Source of the DNA: UBA7330 sp965243485 | GTDB taxonomy: Bacteria > Bacteroidota > Bacteroidia > Cytophagales > Cyclobacteriaceae | Direction of reading: 5' to 3' | Assembly (NCBI GenBank): GCA_965243485.1 | Contig: CBDEVP010000001.1 | Location: 4,464,001-4,528,000 of the forward strand | Length of the DNA: 64,000 nt | Shown: piece after piece, positions 44,458 through 53,190 of the stretch | How the letters are laid out: every line of letters begins with the position of its first letter | How positions within the stretch are numbered: the first letter of the stretch is position 1 | The notes under the pieces: generated by a model | The model's database searches: none | The model's input: the letters and a program-made list of their open reading frames with translations, nothing else | Told to the model about the DNA's origin: nothing | Program-made: the position numbers and the translations under genes

Positions 44458-47400
44458 ATGAAAATTAACCAGCAGCATATGCTCAATAGGAACTACTTGG
44501 CTATATCATTTTTATTTCTAAACATCACCCTCTTTGCCCAGGATTGGGATGTCACCACCCCCAATGAACCTTATAAGGAGATATCTTTTGTGGTCGATGA
44601 GGGTACCTGGATGAACCTGGATGTGAGTCCTGATGGCAAACAAATTGTTTTTGACCTGCTTGGTGATATTTTCATCATGCCCATTGATGGAGGTGATGCG
44701 ACCCCGCTTCGAACTGGCCATGCATTTGAAGTACAACCCAGGTTCAGTCCAGATGGAAAATACATTTCATTTACCAGTGATGCAGGAGGTGGAGATAATA
44801 TCTGGATCATGGACGTGGATGGCACGAACGCCAAACAGGTCACTAAAGAAGATTTCCGTTTGCTCAACAATGCCGTTTGGACTCCGGATGGAAATTACCT
44901 GATCGCAAGAAAACATTTCACTTCTACCAGATCATTGGGAGCCGGGGAAATGTGGATGTACCACAAAAGTGGTGGAGCAGGAATTCAACTTACCAAAAGA
45001 AAGAATGATCAGCAAGATGCAGGAGAGCCCTGGGCTGCTGGGGAGTATGTTTATTATAGTGAAGACATGTATCCGGGAGGTTCCTTCCAGTACAACAAAG
45101 ATCCCAATAGCCAGATCTATGTGATCAAAAGATATAACCGAAATACCGGCGAGACAGAAACTATCATTGGTGGCCCCGGAGGTGCGGTAAGGCCTCAGGT
45201 TTCGCCAGACAATAAGAAACTGGCCTTTGTCAGAAGAGTGAGAACTCAATCCGTATTGTATATTCATGACTTTGCCACAGGGATACAAAAACCTGTTTAC
45301 GCTGAACTAACAAAAGATCAACAGGAAGTATGGGCCATATTTGGTGTTTATCCAAACTATAACTGGCTTCCTGATAACAAAACAATTATTTTATATGCTA
45401 AAGGCAAGATCAGAAAAATAGATACTGAAACAGGTAAGTCATCAGTCATCCCTTTTAAGGCTGAAGCTACCCATCAAATCACAGATGCACTGATATTTGA
45501 TCAGAACCCTTCCCCTGCCAGCTTTGAAGCTAATGTGATCAGAAACGCAACCACCTCTCCTGATGGTAAGCTACTTGCTTTCAATGCTGCAGGATATCTA
45601 TATACGAAAAAACTACCTGATGGCATCCCAAAGCGATTGACAAAGAGCATTGATTTTGAGTTTGAGCCAGCCTTCTCCCCTGATTCAAAAACCATTGTTT
45701 ACGTGACCTGGAATGATGAAAACAAAGGTGCGATCATGTCTATATCAACCTCCGGCGGGTCACCAAAAAAGCTGACCAGTGAAAAGGGCATTTACCGATC
45801 ACCACAGTATTCAGCAGATGGGAATACCATCGTCTATCAGAAAGATCATGGTGATTATGCACTGGGTTATGGCTATGCACTTAAAACAGGAATTTATACC
45901 ATGCAAGCACCAGGAGGGACTCCCCGATTTATTATCGATGAGGGTAATTACCCTACATTCAATGAGCAAGGAAATCGTATTTATTATCAGGTAGGTAATG
46001 AATACAGAAGTGTGGATCTTAATGGAGAAGACAAAAAGACACATTTCCACTCCGAATACACCAACCAGTTTGCAATCAGTCCGGATGGTAACTGGCTGGC
46101 CTTTGGAGAACTCTTTGACGTATTCATTATGCCATTCTCCGAGTATGGCCAAACTTTCGAGCTATCGGGTAAAACGAACGCCTTACCCGTAACAAAGGTG
46201 GCAGAGGATGCCGGGGTTAACCTCGAGTGGGCACCTGATGGCCAACATTTGCACTGGACTTTAGGAAATGATTACCACACGGTAGACCTGAAAGAATGTT
46301 TCACTTTTCTGGAAGGGTCACCGGACAGCATTGCTGATATCCCTCCAAGAAAAACCATAGAAGTCAACCTTGAATTGGAAACAGACATTCCTTCCGGCTC
46401 CGTGGCCTTTACAGGAGCTAAAATCATCACAATGAATGGAGAGGAAATTATAGAAAAAGGAACCCTTTTAGTTACGGCAAATAAAATTGTCGCACTGGGG
46501 AAAGATGGCGAGGTTAAAATTCCTCGTGATGCCAAAATATATGATGTATCAGGCAAAGTAATTATCCCGGGGATCATTGATACACATGCGCATTTGAGGG
46601 CTTTCAGGAGTGGAATCAGTCCAAAGAAAGAATGGCCCTACTATGCCAACCTGGCCTACGGAATAACAGCCACTCACGATCCATCTTCTAACACGGAAAC
46701 TTCCATGTCTCAATCTGAAATGGTCCGTAGTGGAACCATGGTTGGTCCGCGAATATTCTCCACAGGCAGAGTCCTCTATGGAGCCGATGGAGACTACAAA
46801 GCAGTAATTAATAATCTGGAAGATGCAAGAAGCGCCATCACCAGGACAAAAGCCTATGGAACTTTCAGCGTAAAGAGTTATAACCAGCCCAGAAGGAATC
46901 AACGGCAGATGATCATCAAAGCTGCCAGAGAGCAGGAAATCATGGTGTATCCTGAAGGTGGTGCTACTTTTTTCCATAACATGACCATGATCCTGGATGG
47001 GCATACCAGCATCGAGCACAATGTACCTGTAGCTCCACTTTATGATGACGTGATTAAACTATGGTCAGCCAGTAATACCGCCAACACCCCTACCCTGATC
47101 GTCAATTACGGGGGGCTAAATGCGGAATATTACTGGTATCAAAAACTAGATGTCTGGGAAAATGAAAAGCTATTGAGTTATACTCCAAGAGGAATCATTG
47201 ACAGCCGTTCCAGACACCGGACCATGGCTCCGATGGAAGAGTATGAAAATGGATTCATTGAAGTGGCCAGGTCATGCAAAGCATTAGTTGATGCCGGCGT
47301 CAAAATATGCGTTGGTGGCCATGGTCAGCTACAGGGTTTGGGTGTTCATTGGGAGATGTGGAACCTCTCCCTTGGTGGGTTCACCAACTTTGAAGTGCTC

Positions 47401-47709
47401 AGAGCAGCTACGATCCATGGAGCTGAATACATTGGCATGGGTGATCACCTGGGCTCGCTGGAGCCAGGTAAATTAGCCGATTTAGTTGTCCTTGATGCAG
47501 ACCCTTTGTTAGACATTCAAAATACGCAATACGTAAGGTATGTCATGGCTAATGGTCGTCTATATGATACGGAAACCATGCATGAAATAGGCAATTACGA
47601 CAAGCCTCGAACCAAGTTTTTCTGGGAACAGGACGGATACAATGACAACTTCCCATGGCATGAGGAATCCAATGGATTCATGGGGATCAAATGCAGCTGC
47701 CAGCATTAG
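44458..47709 (+). CDS. Secreted TolB-type beta-propeller amidohydrolase
   Basis: This 1083-residue protein has an export signal (about residues 12-24, YLAISFLFLNITLFAQ). Residues of about 45-620 contain repeated WD40-like PD40 blades (LDVSPDGKQIVFD, PRFSPDGKYISF, NAVWTPDGNYLI, PAFSPDSKTIVY, FAISPDGNWLAF). The C-terminal about 410 residues are an amidohydrolase: VIIPGIIDTHAHL (metal HxH), TSIEHNVPV, GGHGQLQGLGVHWEMW and SLEPGKLADLVVLDADPL. This fusion is known in Bacteroidetes and is thought to hydrolyse amides, perhaps peptides, outside the cytoplasm. It starts after the 142-bp element and converges with the AT-rich gene at 47723. Confidence 0.92.
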   Translation: MKINQQHMLNRNYLAISFLFLNITLFAQDWDVTTPNEPYKEISFVVDEGTWMNLDVSPDGKQIVFDLLGDIFIMPIDGGDATPLRTGHAFEVQPRFSPDGKYISFTSDAGGGDNIWIMDVDGTNAKQVTKEDFRLLNNAVWTPDGNYLIARKHFTSTRSLGAGEMWMYHKSGGAGIQLTKRKNDQQDAGEPWAAGEYVYYSEDMYPGGSFQYNKDPNSQIYVIKRYNRNTGETETIIGGPGGAVRPQVSPDNKKLAFVRRVRTQSVLYIHDFATGIQKPVYAELTKDQQEVWAIFGVYPNYNWLPDNKTIILYAKGKIRKIDTETGKSSVIPFKAEATHQITDALIFDQNPSPASFEANVIRNATTSPDGKLLAFNAAGYLYTKKLPDGIPKRLTKSIDFEFEPAFSPDSKTIVYVTWNDENKGAIMSISTSGGSPKKLTSEKGIYRSPQYSADGNTIVYQKDHGDYALGYGYALKTGIYTMQAPGGTPRFIIDEGNYPTFNEQGNRIYYQVGNEYRSVDLNGEDKKTHFHSEYTNQFAISPDGNWLAFGELFDVFIMPFSEYGQTFELSGKTNALPVTKVAEDAGVNLEWAPDGQHLHWTLGNDYHTVDLKECFTFLEGSPDSIADIPPRKTIEVNLELETDIPSGSVAFTGAKIITMNGEEIIEKGTLLVTANKIVALGKDGEVKIPRDAKIYDVSGKVIIPGIIDTHAHLRAFRSGISPKKEWPYYANLAYGITATHDPSSNTETSMSQSEMVRSGTMVGPRIFSTGRVLYGADGDYKAVINNLEDARSAITRTKAYGTFSVKSYNQPRRNQRQMIIKAAREQEIMVYPEGGATFFHNMTMILDGHTSIEHNVPVAPLYDDVIKLWSASNTANTPTLIVNYGGLNAEYYWYQKLDVWENEKLLSYTPRGIIDSRSRHRTMAPMEEYENGFIEVARSCKALVDAGVKICVGGHGQLQGLGVHWEMWNLSLGGFTNFEVLRAATIHGAEYIGMGDHLGSLEPGKLADLVVLDADPLLDIQNTQYVRYVMANGRLYDTETMHEIGNYDKPRTKFFWEQDGYNDNFPWHEESNGFMGIKCSCQH

Positions 47710-47722
47710 AATTTGTTGATTT

Positions 47723-49234
47723 CTAGTTGGGAAATAATTCTTTAATCTGCTTCACCAGTAGTTCTTTATTACTTGGGCTTGCTGCCTCTGCTTTGAAGAT
47801 ATTTCCTGAATTATCAATAAGAACATATCTTGGAATTGCACCTTTTTGTCCTCCGATTTCATCCCACATATCTATTAGTAATTCCGTATTTGCTCTGACA
47901 TGATAGCCTTCCAGTTCATTGTATTTGATGCTTTGCTCCCACCTTTCTGCAAATCTTTGTTGATCAATTGAGATAAATAATCTCTCTATTTCTGTACCAA
48001 GAAGAGTGTTTACTTCTTCATTATGTTGAAATTCCTTAATACATGGCAAGCACCAGGTTGCCCAGATATCAATATAAATAGATTTACCAGAAAATTGATT
48101 AAGCAGGTCTTGAAAGGTGGTATAATTAGTTTTGATTATTTCTGCCTCCTTATATCTTTTTCCAGACGCCACAATTGAATTTCTCATTCTATCAATATTT
48201 GGTTCAAGTAAATGCCAATAGTGTGAATCTGGATACTCACTCTTCAGTTGGTTTGTAATATCTAAAAGAGCAGGTGAATAATATAAGTCAGTTTCGAGAT
48301 ATGATTTAAGATAGTTGAGTTTGTAGGCAAATACTGTTTTAGAGTCATTAAATAACAATGAATCATAACCAACCAGTGTTTCATATACACTCATATCAAT
48401 AGTTGCTGGCTCATTAAATTCATCATCCTGATAAGTGCTATTTACAACAGAATGGAGCCTCATGAATTCATTGTAATACGGACTATTTGGAGTTGGTTCT
48501 ATTTCCTCTCTGATACTATTATTAAATGATTCAATTAATGACTTCCAGGTATCATTATAAATATTTCTTTTCGCTGTCGGGTCCCGATTTATTGCTATCA
48601 ATTGATTCATCTTTTTCAAATGCATGGCATTTAAAAAGACCTCACCATAGTACGCTTTGATTTCATTGATTAGATGCTTTTTGACCTCCTGAAATAAGTC
48701 TGAGACTGATGACTCCTCCAGATTAATCTTTTCTATTGCATATATGCTATTTAGATCTCCTTGTATCATTGAGTCCAAAGCATCCAACACAAGATCAGGT
48801 GCATCAAGGTTGGCGATAAACCTTGAGTGTTCATTTCCATTTACAGAAATGAGCGGACTTGGCATTGAACTAGAAATTGAATGATAATAATTGTTGATTT
48901 TTGATAAATCACCACTTATTGAAAGAGATTCTAGATCATCTTCATTCAAGGATATTTTGATATTGGAATTTTCAGTAAAAAATAAAGTTGCCCGAAATTT
49001 CTTATAACTGAAATTGACCTTACCAAGCTGGTCGCTGTTAAGGTTTAGTTGAAATTCTCCATTTCTTTTGGGTTGCACATATTCTCCTATCAAAGGCAAA
49101 ACACCATCTTCTGAATAAGAATAATAAACTTTAGTTTCTCCGTCATAATTATTGATTTTTCCTGATACAAGAGCTTGGGAAAATGCTTCACCTGAAAAGC
49201 ATATTATTAATATCGTGAGAAACCGCTCAATCAT
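47723..49234 (-). CDS. TlpA-like thioredoxin-fold protein with N-terminal beta domain, AT-rich
   Basis: This 503-residue exported protein (signal ending GEAFSQA) has an N-terminal beta-rich region (about residues 20-110) similar to DUF4369-type domains, a long helical middle, and a C-terminal thioredoxin fold with the active site Trp394-Cys395-Leu-Pro-Cys398 in YIDIWATWCLPCIKEF. It should reduce or isomerise disulfides in the envelope. The coding DNA is visibly poorer in G+C than its neighbours (about a third in the sampled lines around 48241, against nearly half in the amidohydrolase), which may mean acquisition. It is convergent with the amidohydrolase (14-base gap). Confidence 0.85.
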   Translation of the reverse strand: MIERFLTILIICFSGEAFSQALVSGKINNYDGETKVYYSYSEDGVLPLIGEYVQPKRNGEFQLNLNSDQLGKVNFSYKKFRATLFFTENSNIKISLNEDDLESLSISGDLSKINNYYHSISSSMPSPLISVNGNEHSRFIANLDAPDLVLDALDSMIQGDLNSIYAIEKINLEESSVSDLFQEVKKHLINEIKAYYGEVFLNAMHLKKMNQLIAINRDPTAKRNIYNDTWKSLIESFNNSIREEIEPTPNSPYYNEFMRLHSVVNSTYQDDEFNEPATIDMSVYETLVGYDSLLFNDSKTVFAYKLNYLKSYLETDLYYSPALLDITNQLKSEYPDSHYWHLLEPNIDRMRNSIVASGKRYKEAEIIKTNYTTFQDLLNQFSGKSIYIDIWATWCLPCIKEFQHNEEVNTLLGTEIERLFISIDQQRFAERWEQSIKYNELEGYHVRANTELLIDMWDEIGGQKGAIPRYVLIDNSGNIFKAEAASPSNKELLVKQIKELFPN

Positions 49235-49384
49235 TGTATATAAATTCTTTTGCTTCTTTTCAAAATATACCTTATGAGTTAATGCTTCAAAAGCATCTTA
49301 CCGATTCTTTTCAAGTCTCTAGCAAATAAACGATTTTATTTAGGAATGCTTCAAGTTTGGCACGGCTTCTGTAAGAATGAATCT

Positions 49385-50224
49385 ATGAAATTCAAAAAAG
49401 TGATCATGAAATTCGACAACAAAAGAACAAAGATCTTTTCGCTCCTTCTCGCTGGACTCGTCTTAGTGACCTCCTGTAATGAAGACAATGATATCGACCA
49501 GGGCACTCCCCCGGAGATGCCGCCTGCTTCCAGTCTGGCTCCTGACTTTAATTATTTCACCGGTGAAGGTGGTGATGAAAGCGGACGGGTTGAGGTGGTT
49601 AGCAGTTGGCTTTATGCAGCTACCAATGTTACAGTCTATTCAGCCATTTTAGGTACCGCTTTAATCGTACCAACGACTGCATATAGAGTAGCTCTGGAAC
49701 AGACCCCTACTTTTGATGCTGACCTGCGTGCGTGGGTTTGGGCCTATGACGTCAATTTAAATACAGCAGGCGTCTATGGTGTAAAGCTTACCGCAGAGCT
49801 ATCAGAAGACGGTGTTACCTGGACAGGATACATTTCCAAAGAGGGAGTATTTGAGGATTTTGTATGGTTTGAAGGAACTTCTGCCATCGATGGGGATTCC
49901 GGTTCATGGACCCTGTATGAAAGTCCCACAAATGGTAACGCCTGGTTATCTGCAGATTGGGAACGTTCCGAAGTAGATGGCAAAGCCAATGTTACTTTCA
50001 CTGTTGAGAAAACCGGCGATAACCTGGGGAGTTCATTGAGCTACAGTGCTTTTGCTGAAGGAGATTTTAACAGGGAAGTCATTATCAATAACGTAAGTGC
50101 GGACAATATCATTACTGTGAAGTGGCACAGTTCAAACAAGAATGGCCAGGTAAAAAGCCAGGCTCACTTCCAGGATGATGCATTCCATTGCTGGGACAGC
50201 CAACTGCAGGATGTGGATTGTTAA
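49385..50224 (+). CDS. Hypothetical lipoprotein
   Basis: The lipobox LVTSC directs lipid attachment. Three starts are possible: ATG at 49346, ATG at 49385 (MKFKKVIMKF) and ATG at 49406 (MKFDNKRTKIFSLLLAG); the last two give normal signal lengths. The mature protein has an immunoglobulin-like or beta-sandwich appearance (FVWFEGTSAIDGDSGSWTLYESP, NVTFTVEKTGDNLG) and ends with two Cys in HCWDSQLQDVDC. I do not recognise a family. It is followed by a strong terminator candidate at 50247. Confidence 0.7.
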   Translation: MKFKKVIMKFDNKRTKIFSLLLAGLVLVTSCNEDNDIDQGTPPEMPPASSLAPDFNYFTGEGGDESGRVEVVSSWLYAATNVTVYSAILGTALIVPTTAYRVALEQTPTFDADLRAWVWAYDVNLNTAGVYGVKLTAELSEDGVTWTGYISKEGVFEDFVWFEGTSAIDGDSGSWTLYESPTNGNAWLSADWERSEVDGKANVTFTVEKTGDNLGSSLSYSAFAEGDFNREVIINNVSADNIITVKWHSSNKNGQVKSQAHFQDDAFHCWDSQLQDVDC

Positions 50225-50246
50225 AAAATTTGTTCAGTAATAGATG

Positions 50247-50285
50247 GAGGCAGTGGCTGGTTGGGGTACTGCCTCTTATTATTTA
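50247..50285 (+). terminator. Intrinsic terminator candidate after the hypothetical lipoprotein
   Basis: GAGGCAGT at 50247-50254 and ACTGCCTC at 50268-50275 form a perfect 8-bp GC-rich stem with a 13-base loop. TTATTATTT follows, an interrupted T tract. It lies 22 bases after the lipoprotein stop and between convergent genes. Confidence 0.55.
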
Positions 50286-50855
50286 AAGACGTTTTTCCAC
50301 TTCATGGATCATTGTCTCCGGATCCTTGGGAGATAAAAGAAACAATTCGTCATTTTCGGTGATAACGATCACAAAATCCCCTTTGGTGATGGATTTCACC
50401 TTTGTGATCTTTCTCCCCACCTTTGAATCCTGGTTGACAATCTGAAAAGAACAGTACTGAACCATCTTCCCATATGTGATCATGCTCTTCATGGTCCCTA
50501 AAAAATCCAGATCGTTTGAAGCGGTGGCTTCCTTCCTTCGCACTGTATCCAGCAACTGAGCAGTCTTGTCTGCATCAATCTTTTGAATATCCCTGATCTG
50601 ATCGAAAGGAATGATCTTACGGGAATAATGCCTCAATACAAGTCCATCATCCGATACGGCATAGCCGTACGGCAGTGCAGCGGCTTGCACAAATACGATC
50701 GCTATCAGCAACCCACCAAAACCGAATACCAGCCAAAGCATGGGCTCCTCATTCACTGGCAACAAAAAAATAAAAAGGATCATAAAAAATGCGAGTACCG
50801 CATAAAACATCCAGACGTTTCCATGACTCGTTCGAGGTTTGAATTTGATCTCCAT
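50283..50855 (-). CDS. PH-domain-like membrane protein
   Basis: This 190-residue protein has two N-terminal membrane helices (about residues 13-33 and 39-60) and a cytoplasmic bacterial PH-like domain. YAVSDDGLVLRHYSRKIIPFDQIRDIQKID and ITKGDFVIVITENDELFLLSPKDPETMIHEVEKRL are the first and last strands and the final helix of that fold. The function is unknown. It starts 29 bases before the next same-strand gene ends, so the envelope genes at 50283-52223 probably form one operon. Confidence 0.75.
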   Translation of the reverse strand: MEIKFKPRTSHGNVWMFYAVLAFFMILFIFLLPVNEEPMLWLVFGFGGLLIAIVFVQAAALPYGYAVSDDGLVLRHYSRKIIPFDQIRDIQKIDADKTAQLLDTVRRKEATASNDLDFLGTMKSMITYGKMVQYCSFQIVNQDSKVGRKITKVKSITKGDFVIVITENDELFLLSPKDPETMIHEVEKRL

Positions 50856-50884
50856 GGATCAAAAATAATCAACACATTCAAAGT

Positions 50885-51781
50885 CTACTCCTCGGCTTTC
50901 TTAATTTCATAAACTATTCCGAGCGAGAAGACCGGTGCATCATAGATATTCTTGCGGCTTACCAGCAGGTCGAGATAATCGAAATAGTTGATATCTACCC
51001 CCCAACCGGATCTAATTGGTACATAGAGTCCGAAACTGATCGAAGCATACTCGGTTCCTTCCCCTCTGATAAAACTGATCACTTCATCGGACTGGTCCAA
51101 AGACTCCTGAAACCGGATCCCTCCTTTTAGCCAGGCGATATCAAACACCTTTCCTCCAATCTCGATGCCATACAATAACTGATCGCTTAGGCTAATCCCA
51201 TCATATTCAGTTCTGAAGTTATAGGCAAAAAATACATTCGTATAGACTGGCAAGGGATAAAAAGAAGCTGAGCCTGCCAGTATTGTGAATACATTAAATT
51301 CTCCATCCCCCGTAGGAAGATTGATGGATCCGAACGCAGGATTCTCATTTTGAGCAAACCTGTTGGCTCGGGCAACAGGCAGCTCCGGAAGAACCGTCAA
51401 TGAAATTGGTATTTTCTTCGAAATTGCATACTTGGCGCCAATCTTCATATCTCCAACCCCATGGATCGTCTCAGTAGATTCAAACCGGTGTGATTTAAAG
51501 GCAGGCCAGTCAAGAAGGATGGTTAGTCGGTCTGTAAGGCCGTATTCTCCATATAATGCAACAGAATGCTGAATAAACTCATTGGTGTTCATCTCATTAC
51601 CCGACAGGTTATAATAACTGCCAGACGAAAAATACTGGTACCCTACCCTGGAAAATAACTCTCCTTTCCCCTTGGTCCAACCGCTCTGGGCTTCCGCTGA
51701 CTGGATCAAAAAAAGGAATCCACCCGGCAAAGCCAGATGGATTACCCATGAAATATACCAAAGCTTATTGAAGTTCAGCAT
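50885..51781 (-). CDS. Outer membrane beta-barrel protein, unassigned
   Basis: The frame allows ATG at 51787 or 51781; I took 51781 (MLNFNKLWYISW), which still overlaps the DM13 gene by 17 bases. A signal peptide ends around QSAEAQ. The mature part begins GWTKGKGELFSRVGYQYFSSG, then shows amphipathic strands (SVALYGEYGLTDRLTILLDWP, MKIGAKYAISKKIPISLTVLPELP) and closes DAPVFSLGIVYEIKKAEE. It resembles transporter-type or transparent outer membrane barrels of about 300 residues in Bacteroidetes. The function is unknown. The overlap with the DM13 gene suggests a paired role. Confidence 0.72.
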   Translation of the reverse strand: MLNFNKLWYISWVIHLALPGGFLFLIQSAEAQSGWTKGKGELFSRVGYQYFSSGSYYNLSGNEMNTNEFIQHSVALYGEYGLTDRLTILLDWPAFKSHRFESTETIHGVGDMKIGAKYAISKKIPISLTVLPELPVARANRFAQNENPAFGSINLPTGDGEFNVFTILAGSASFYPLPVYTNVFFAYNFRTEYDGISLSDQLLYGIEIGGKVFDIAWLKGGIRFQESLDQSDEVISFIRGEGTEYASISFGLYVPIRSGWGVDINYFDYLDLLVSRKNIYDAPVFSLGIVYEIKKAEE

Positions 51782-52223
51782 AACCAAAAGGGATGCCCGC
51801 AGATCCGCACCACAGAATTACATGATCAAATTTGCTCTCCGCTGCTGGCTCCAGCTTAAAATATTGTTCACCATTACTTTTTACAGCACCTACCAGAAAA
51901 AGGTCTGGATTTCCACTGCCGGGATTAGGAGTGAATGTTTCTGTGGTCGATAAATATATCGTCACGGTACCCGTTCCCAAATTAGTCATGAAGTCAGAGC
52001 CAAACATCAGGAATTGGGTTCCCTCCGAATCAGTTCCTAATGCTGCCATCCCGGCACTCCCGGTATCATTTTGTTCTACAAAACTACCAGTTGCATCAGC
52101 TTCAAATGTGCCTTGCGGTAAGCTGGAGTCAATGACTACTTCATTCGGATCCTCATTACATGCCACCAGAACTATCAATGCAAAGGCCGGTATGGTTAAT
52201 TTTTTCAATAGATTAATTTTCAT
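51765..52223 (-). CDS. DM13 domain lipoprotein
   Basis: This 152-residue lipoprotein has a lipobox LIVLVAC (Cys22) and a single DM13 domain. QGTFEADATGSFVEQND opens it, LMFGSDFMTNLGTGTVTIYLSTTETF is the central GPDL-like strand region, and FDHVILWCGSAGIPFGYAELQ is the closing motif with the conserved Cys that in DM13 proteins is proposed to take part in redox chemistry. It is the first gene of the minus-strand envelope operon and faces the third regulator/kinase pair across a 259-base gap. It is therefore a plausible target of that pair. Confidence 0.8.
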   Translation of the reverse strand: MKINLLKKLTIPAFALIVLVACNEDPNEVVIDSSLPQGTFEADATGSFVEQNDTGSAGMAALGTDSEGTQFLMFGSDFMTNLGTGTVTIYLSTTETFTPNPGSGNPDLFLVGAVKSNGEQYFKLEPAAESKFDHVILWCGSAGIPFGYAELQ

Positions 52224-52426
52224 AATAGTTAATTTTTGATTCCTGATTCAAACTAACGTATTAGATATTGCCAAATGATCACAGGTTATTAACAATTCTA
52301 TCAAAAAATATCACACATCGATAAACGGGATAAATAACTGATATAAAGACACTTAAAAATGATATGATGGATATTCCGGCATGGCGGGCGATTACAAAAA
52401 GTCTCTTTCACAACATTTGGGATAAT

Positions 52427-52455
52427 TGGTGAACTTCCTGTGATCTTTCTGTGAC
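52427..52455 (+). promoter_or_regulatory. Three 11-bp-period direct repeats upstream of response regulator 3
   Basis: TGGTGAA at 52427, CTGTGAT at 52438 and CTGTGAC at 52449 repeat exactly every 11 bp, ending 27 bases before the regulator's ATG. The period and the CTGTGA core resemble Pho-box type sites for OmpR/PhoB-family regulators. The sequence differs from the TTCTAAT boxes of the efflux island. An autoregulatory site is the likely reading. Confidence 0.55.
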
Positions 52456-52482
52456 AATTTTTTTCTTTTTTAGTAAACTGAT

Positions 52483-53190
52483 ATGAAGAAGGTTCTGGTC
52501 ATAGAGGACGACAAGGAGATCATCAATCTTCTGGAAATACATCTGAAAGACCTGCAGTGCGAAGTACTCAAGGCTTACGATGGATTATCGGGATTGGAAA
52601 AAACTTTCCAGCATCAGCCCGACCTGATCATCTTGGACATCTCCCTTCCCCTGATGGATGGAATTGAAGTTTGTCAGAAAGTCCGGGCTCAGCTTAACAC
52701 ACCCATTATTATGCTTACCGCTAAGACAGAAGAGATCGACAAGGTGCTCGGCCTCGAGGTAGGTGCCGATGATTACATGACCAAACCCTTCAGTGTGAGA
52801 GAATTCATTGCGAGGGTAAAGGCAATCTTCAGAAGGACAAAAATGAGTTCTTCAGGTTCAGGAACATCTTCTGCCACGATGATCCGATTCGAAAGACTAA
52901 CCATTGATATTGAAAAGAGAAAAGTACAGATAGATGGTGAGAAAGTTGAGCTCTCTCCCAAGGAATTCGAACTACTGGTACTGATGGCTTCTCATCCGGG
53001 CAAAAACTACACGCGATCAGACCTCCTGAGTCTCATCTGGGGTTATGATTTCGATGGTTATGAGCATACAGTAAATAGTCACATCAACCGCCTGAGAGCA
53101 AAGATTGAACCGGACATGAATGAGCCGCAGTACATCATTACCAATTGGGGTGTTGGTTATAAATTCAATGAAGACATTTCCTCATCATGA
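52483..53190 (+). CDS. OmpR/PhoB-family response regulator 3
   Basis: This 235-residue regulator has a receiver with Asp9/Asp10, Asp52 in LIILDISLPLMDG, and Lys in DDYMTKPFSVREFIARV. A Ser/Gly-rich linker (about residues 125-137) precedes the winged helix (ELSPKEFELLVLMASHPGKNYTRSDLLSLIWG, HTVNSHINRLRAKIE). The domain is closer to PhoB/MprA-type regulators than to regulators 1 and 2. The kinase start overlaps the stop by 4 bases (ATGA). Direct repeats immediately upstream suggest autoregulation. Confidence 0.93.
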   Translation: MKKVLVIEDDKEIINLLEIHLKDLQCEVLKAYDGLSGLEKTFQHQPDLIILDISLPLMDGIEVCQKVRAQLNTPIIMLTAKTEEIDKVLGLEVGADDYMTKPFSVREFIARVKAIFRRTKMSSSGSGTSSATMIRFERLTIDIEKRKVQIDGEKVELSPKEFELLVLMASHPGKNYTRSDLLSLIWGYDFDGYEHTVNSHINRLRAKIEPDMNEPQYIITNWGVGYKFNEDISSS

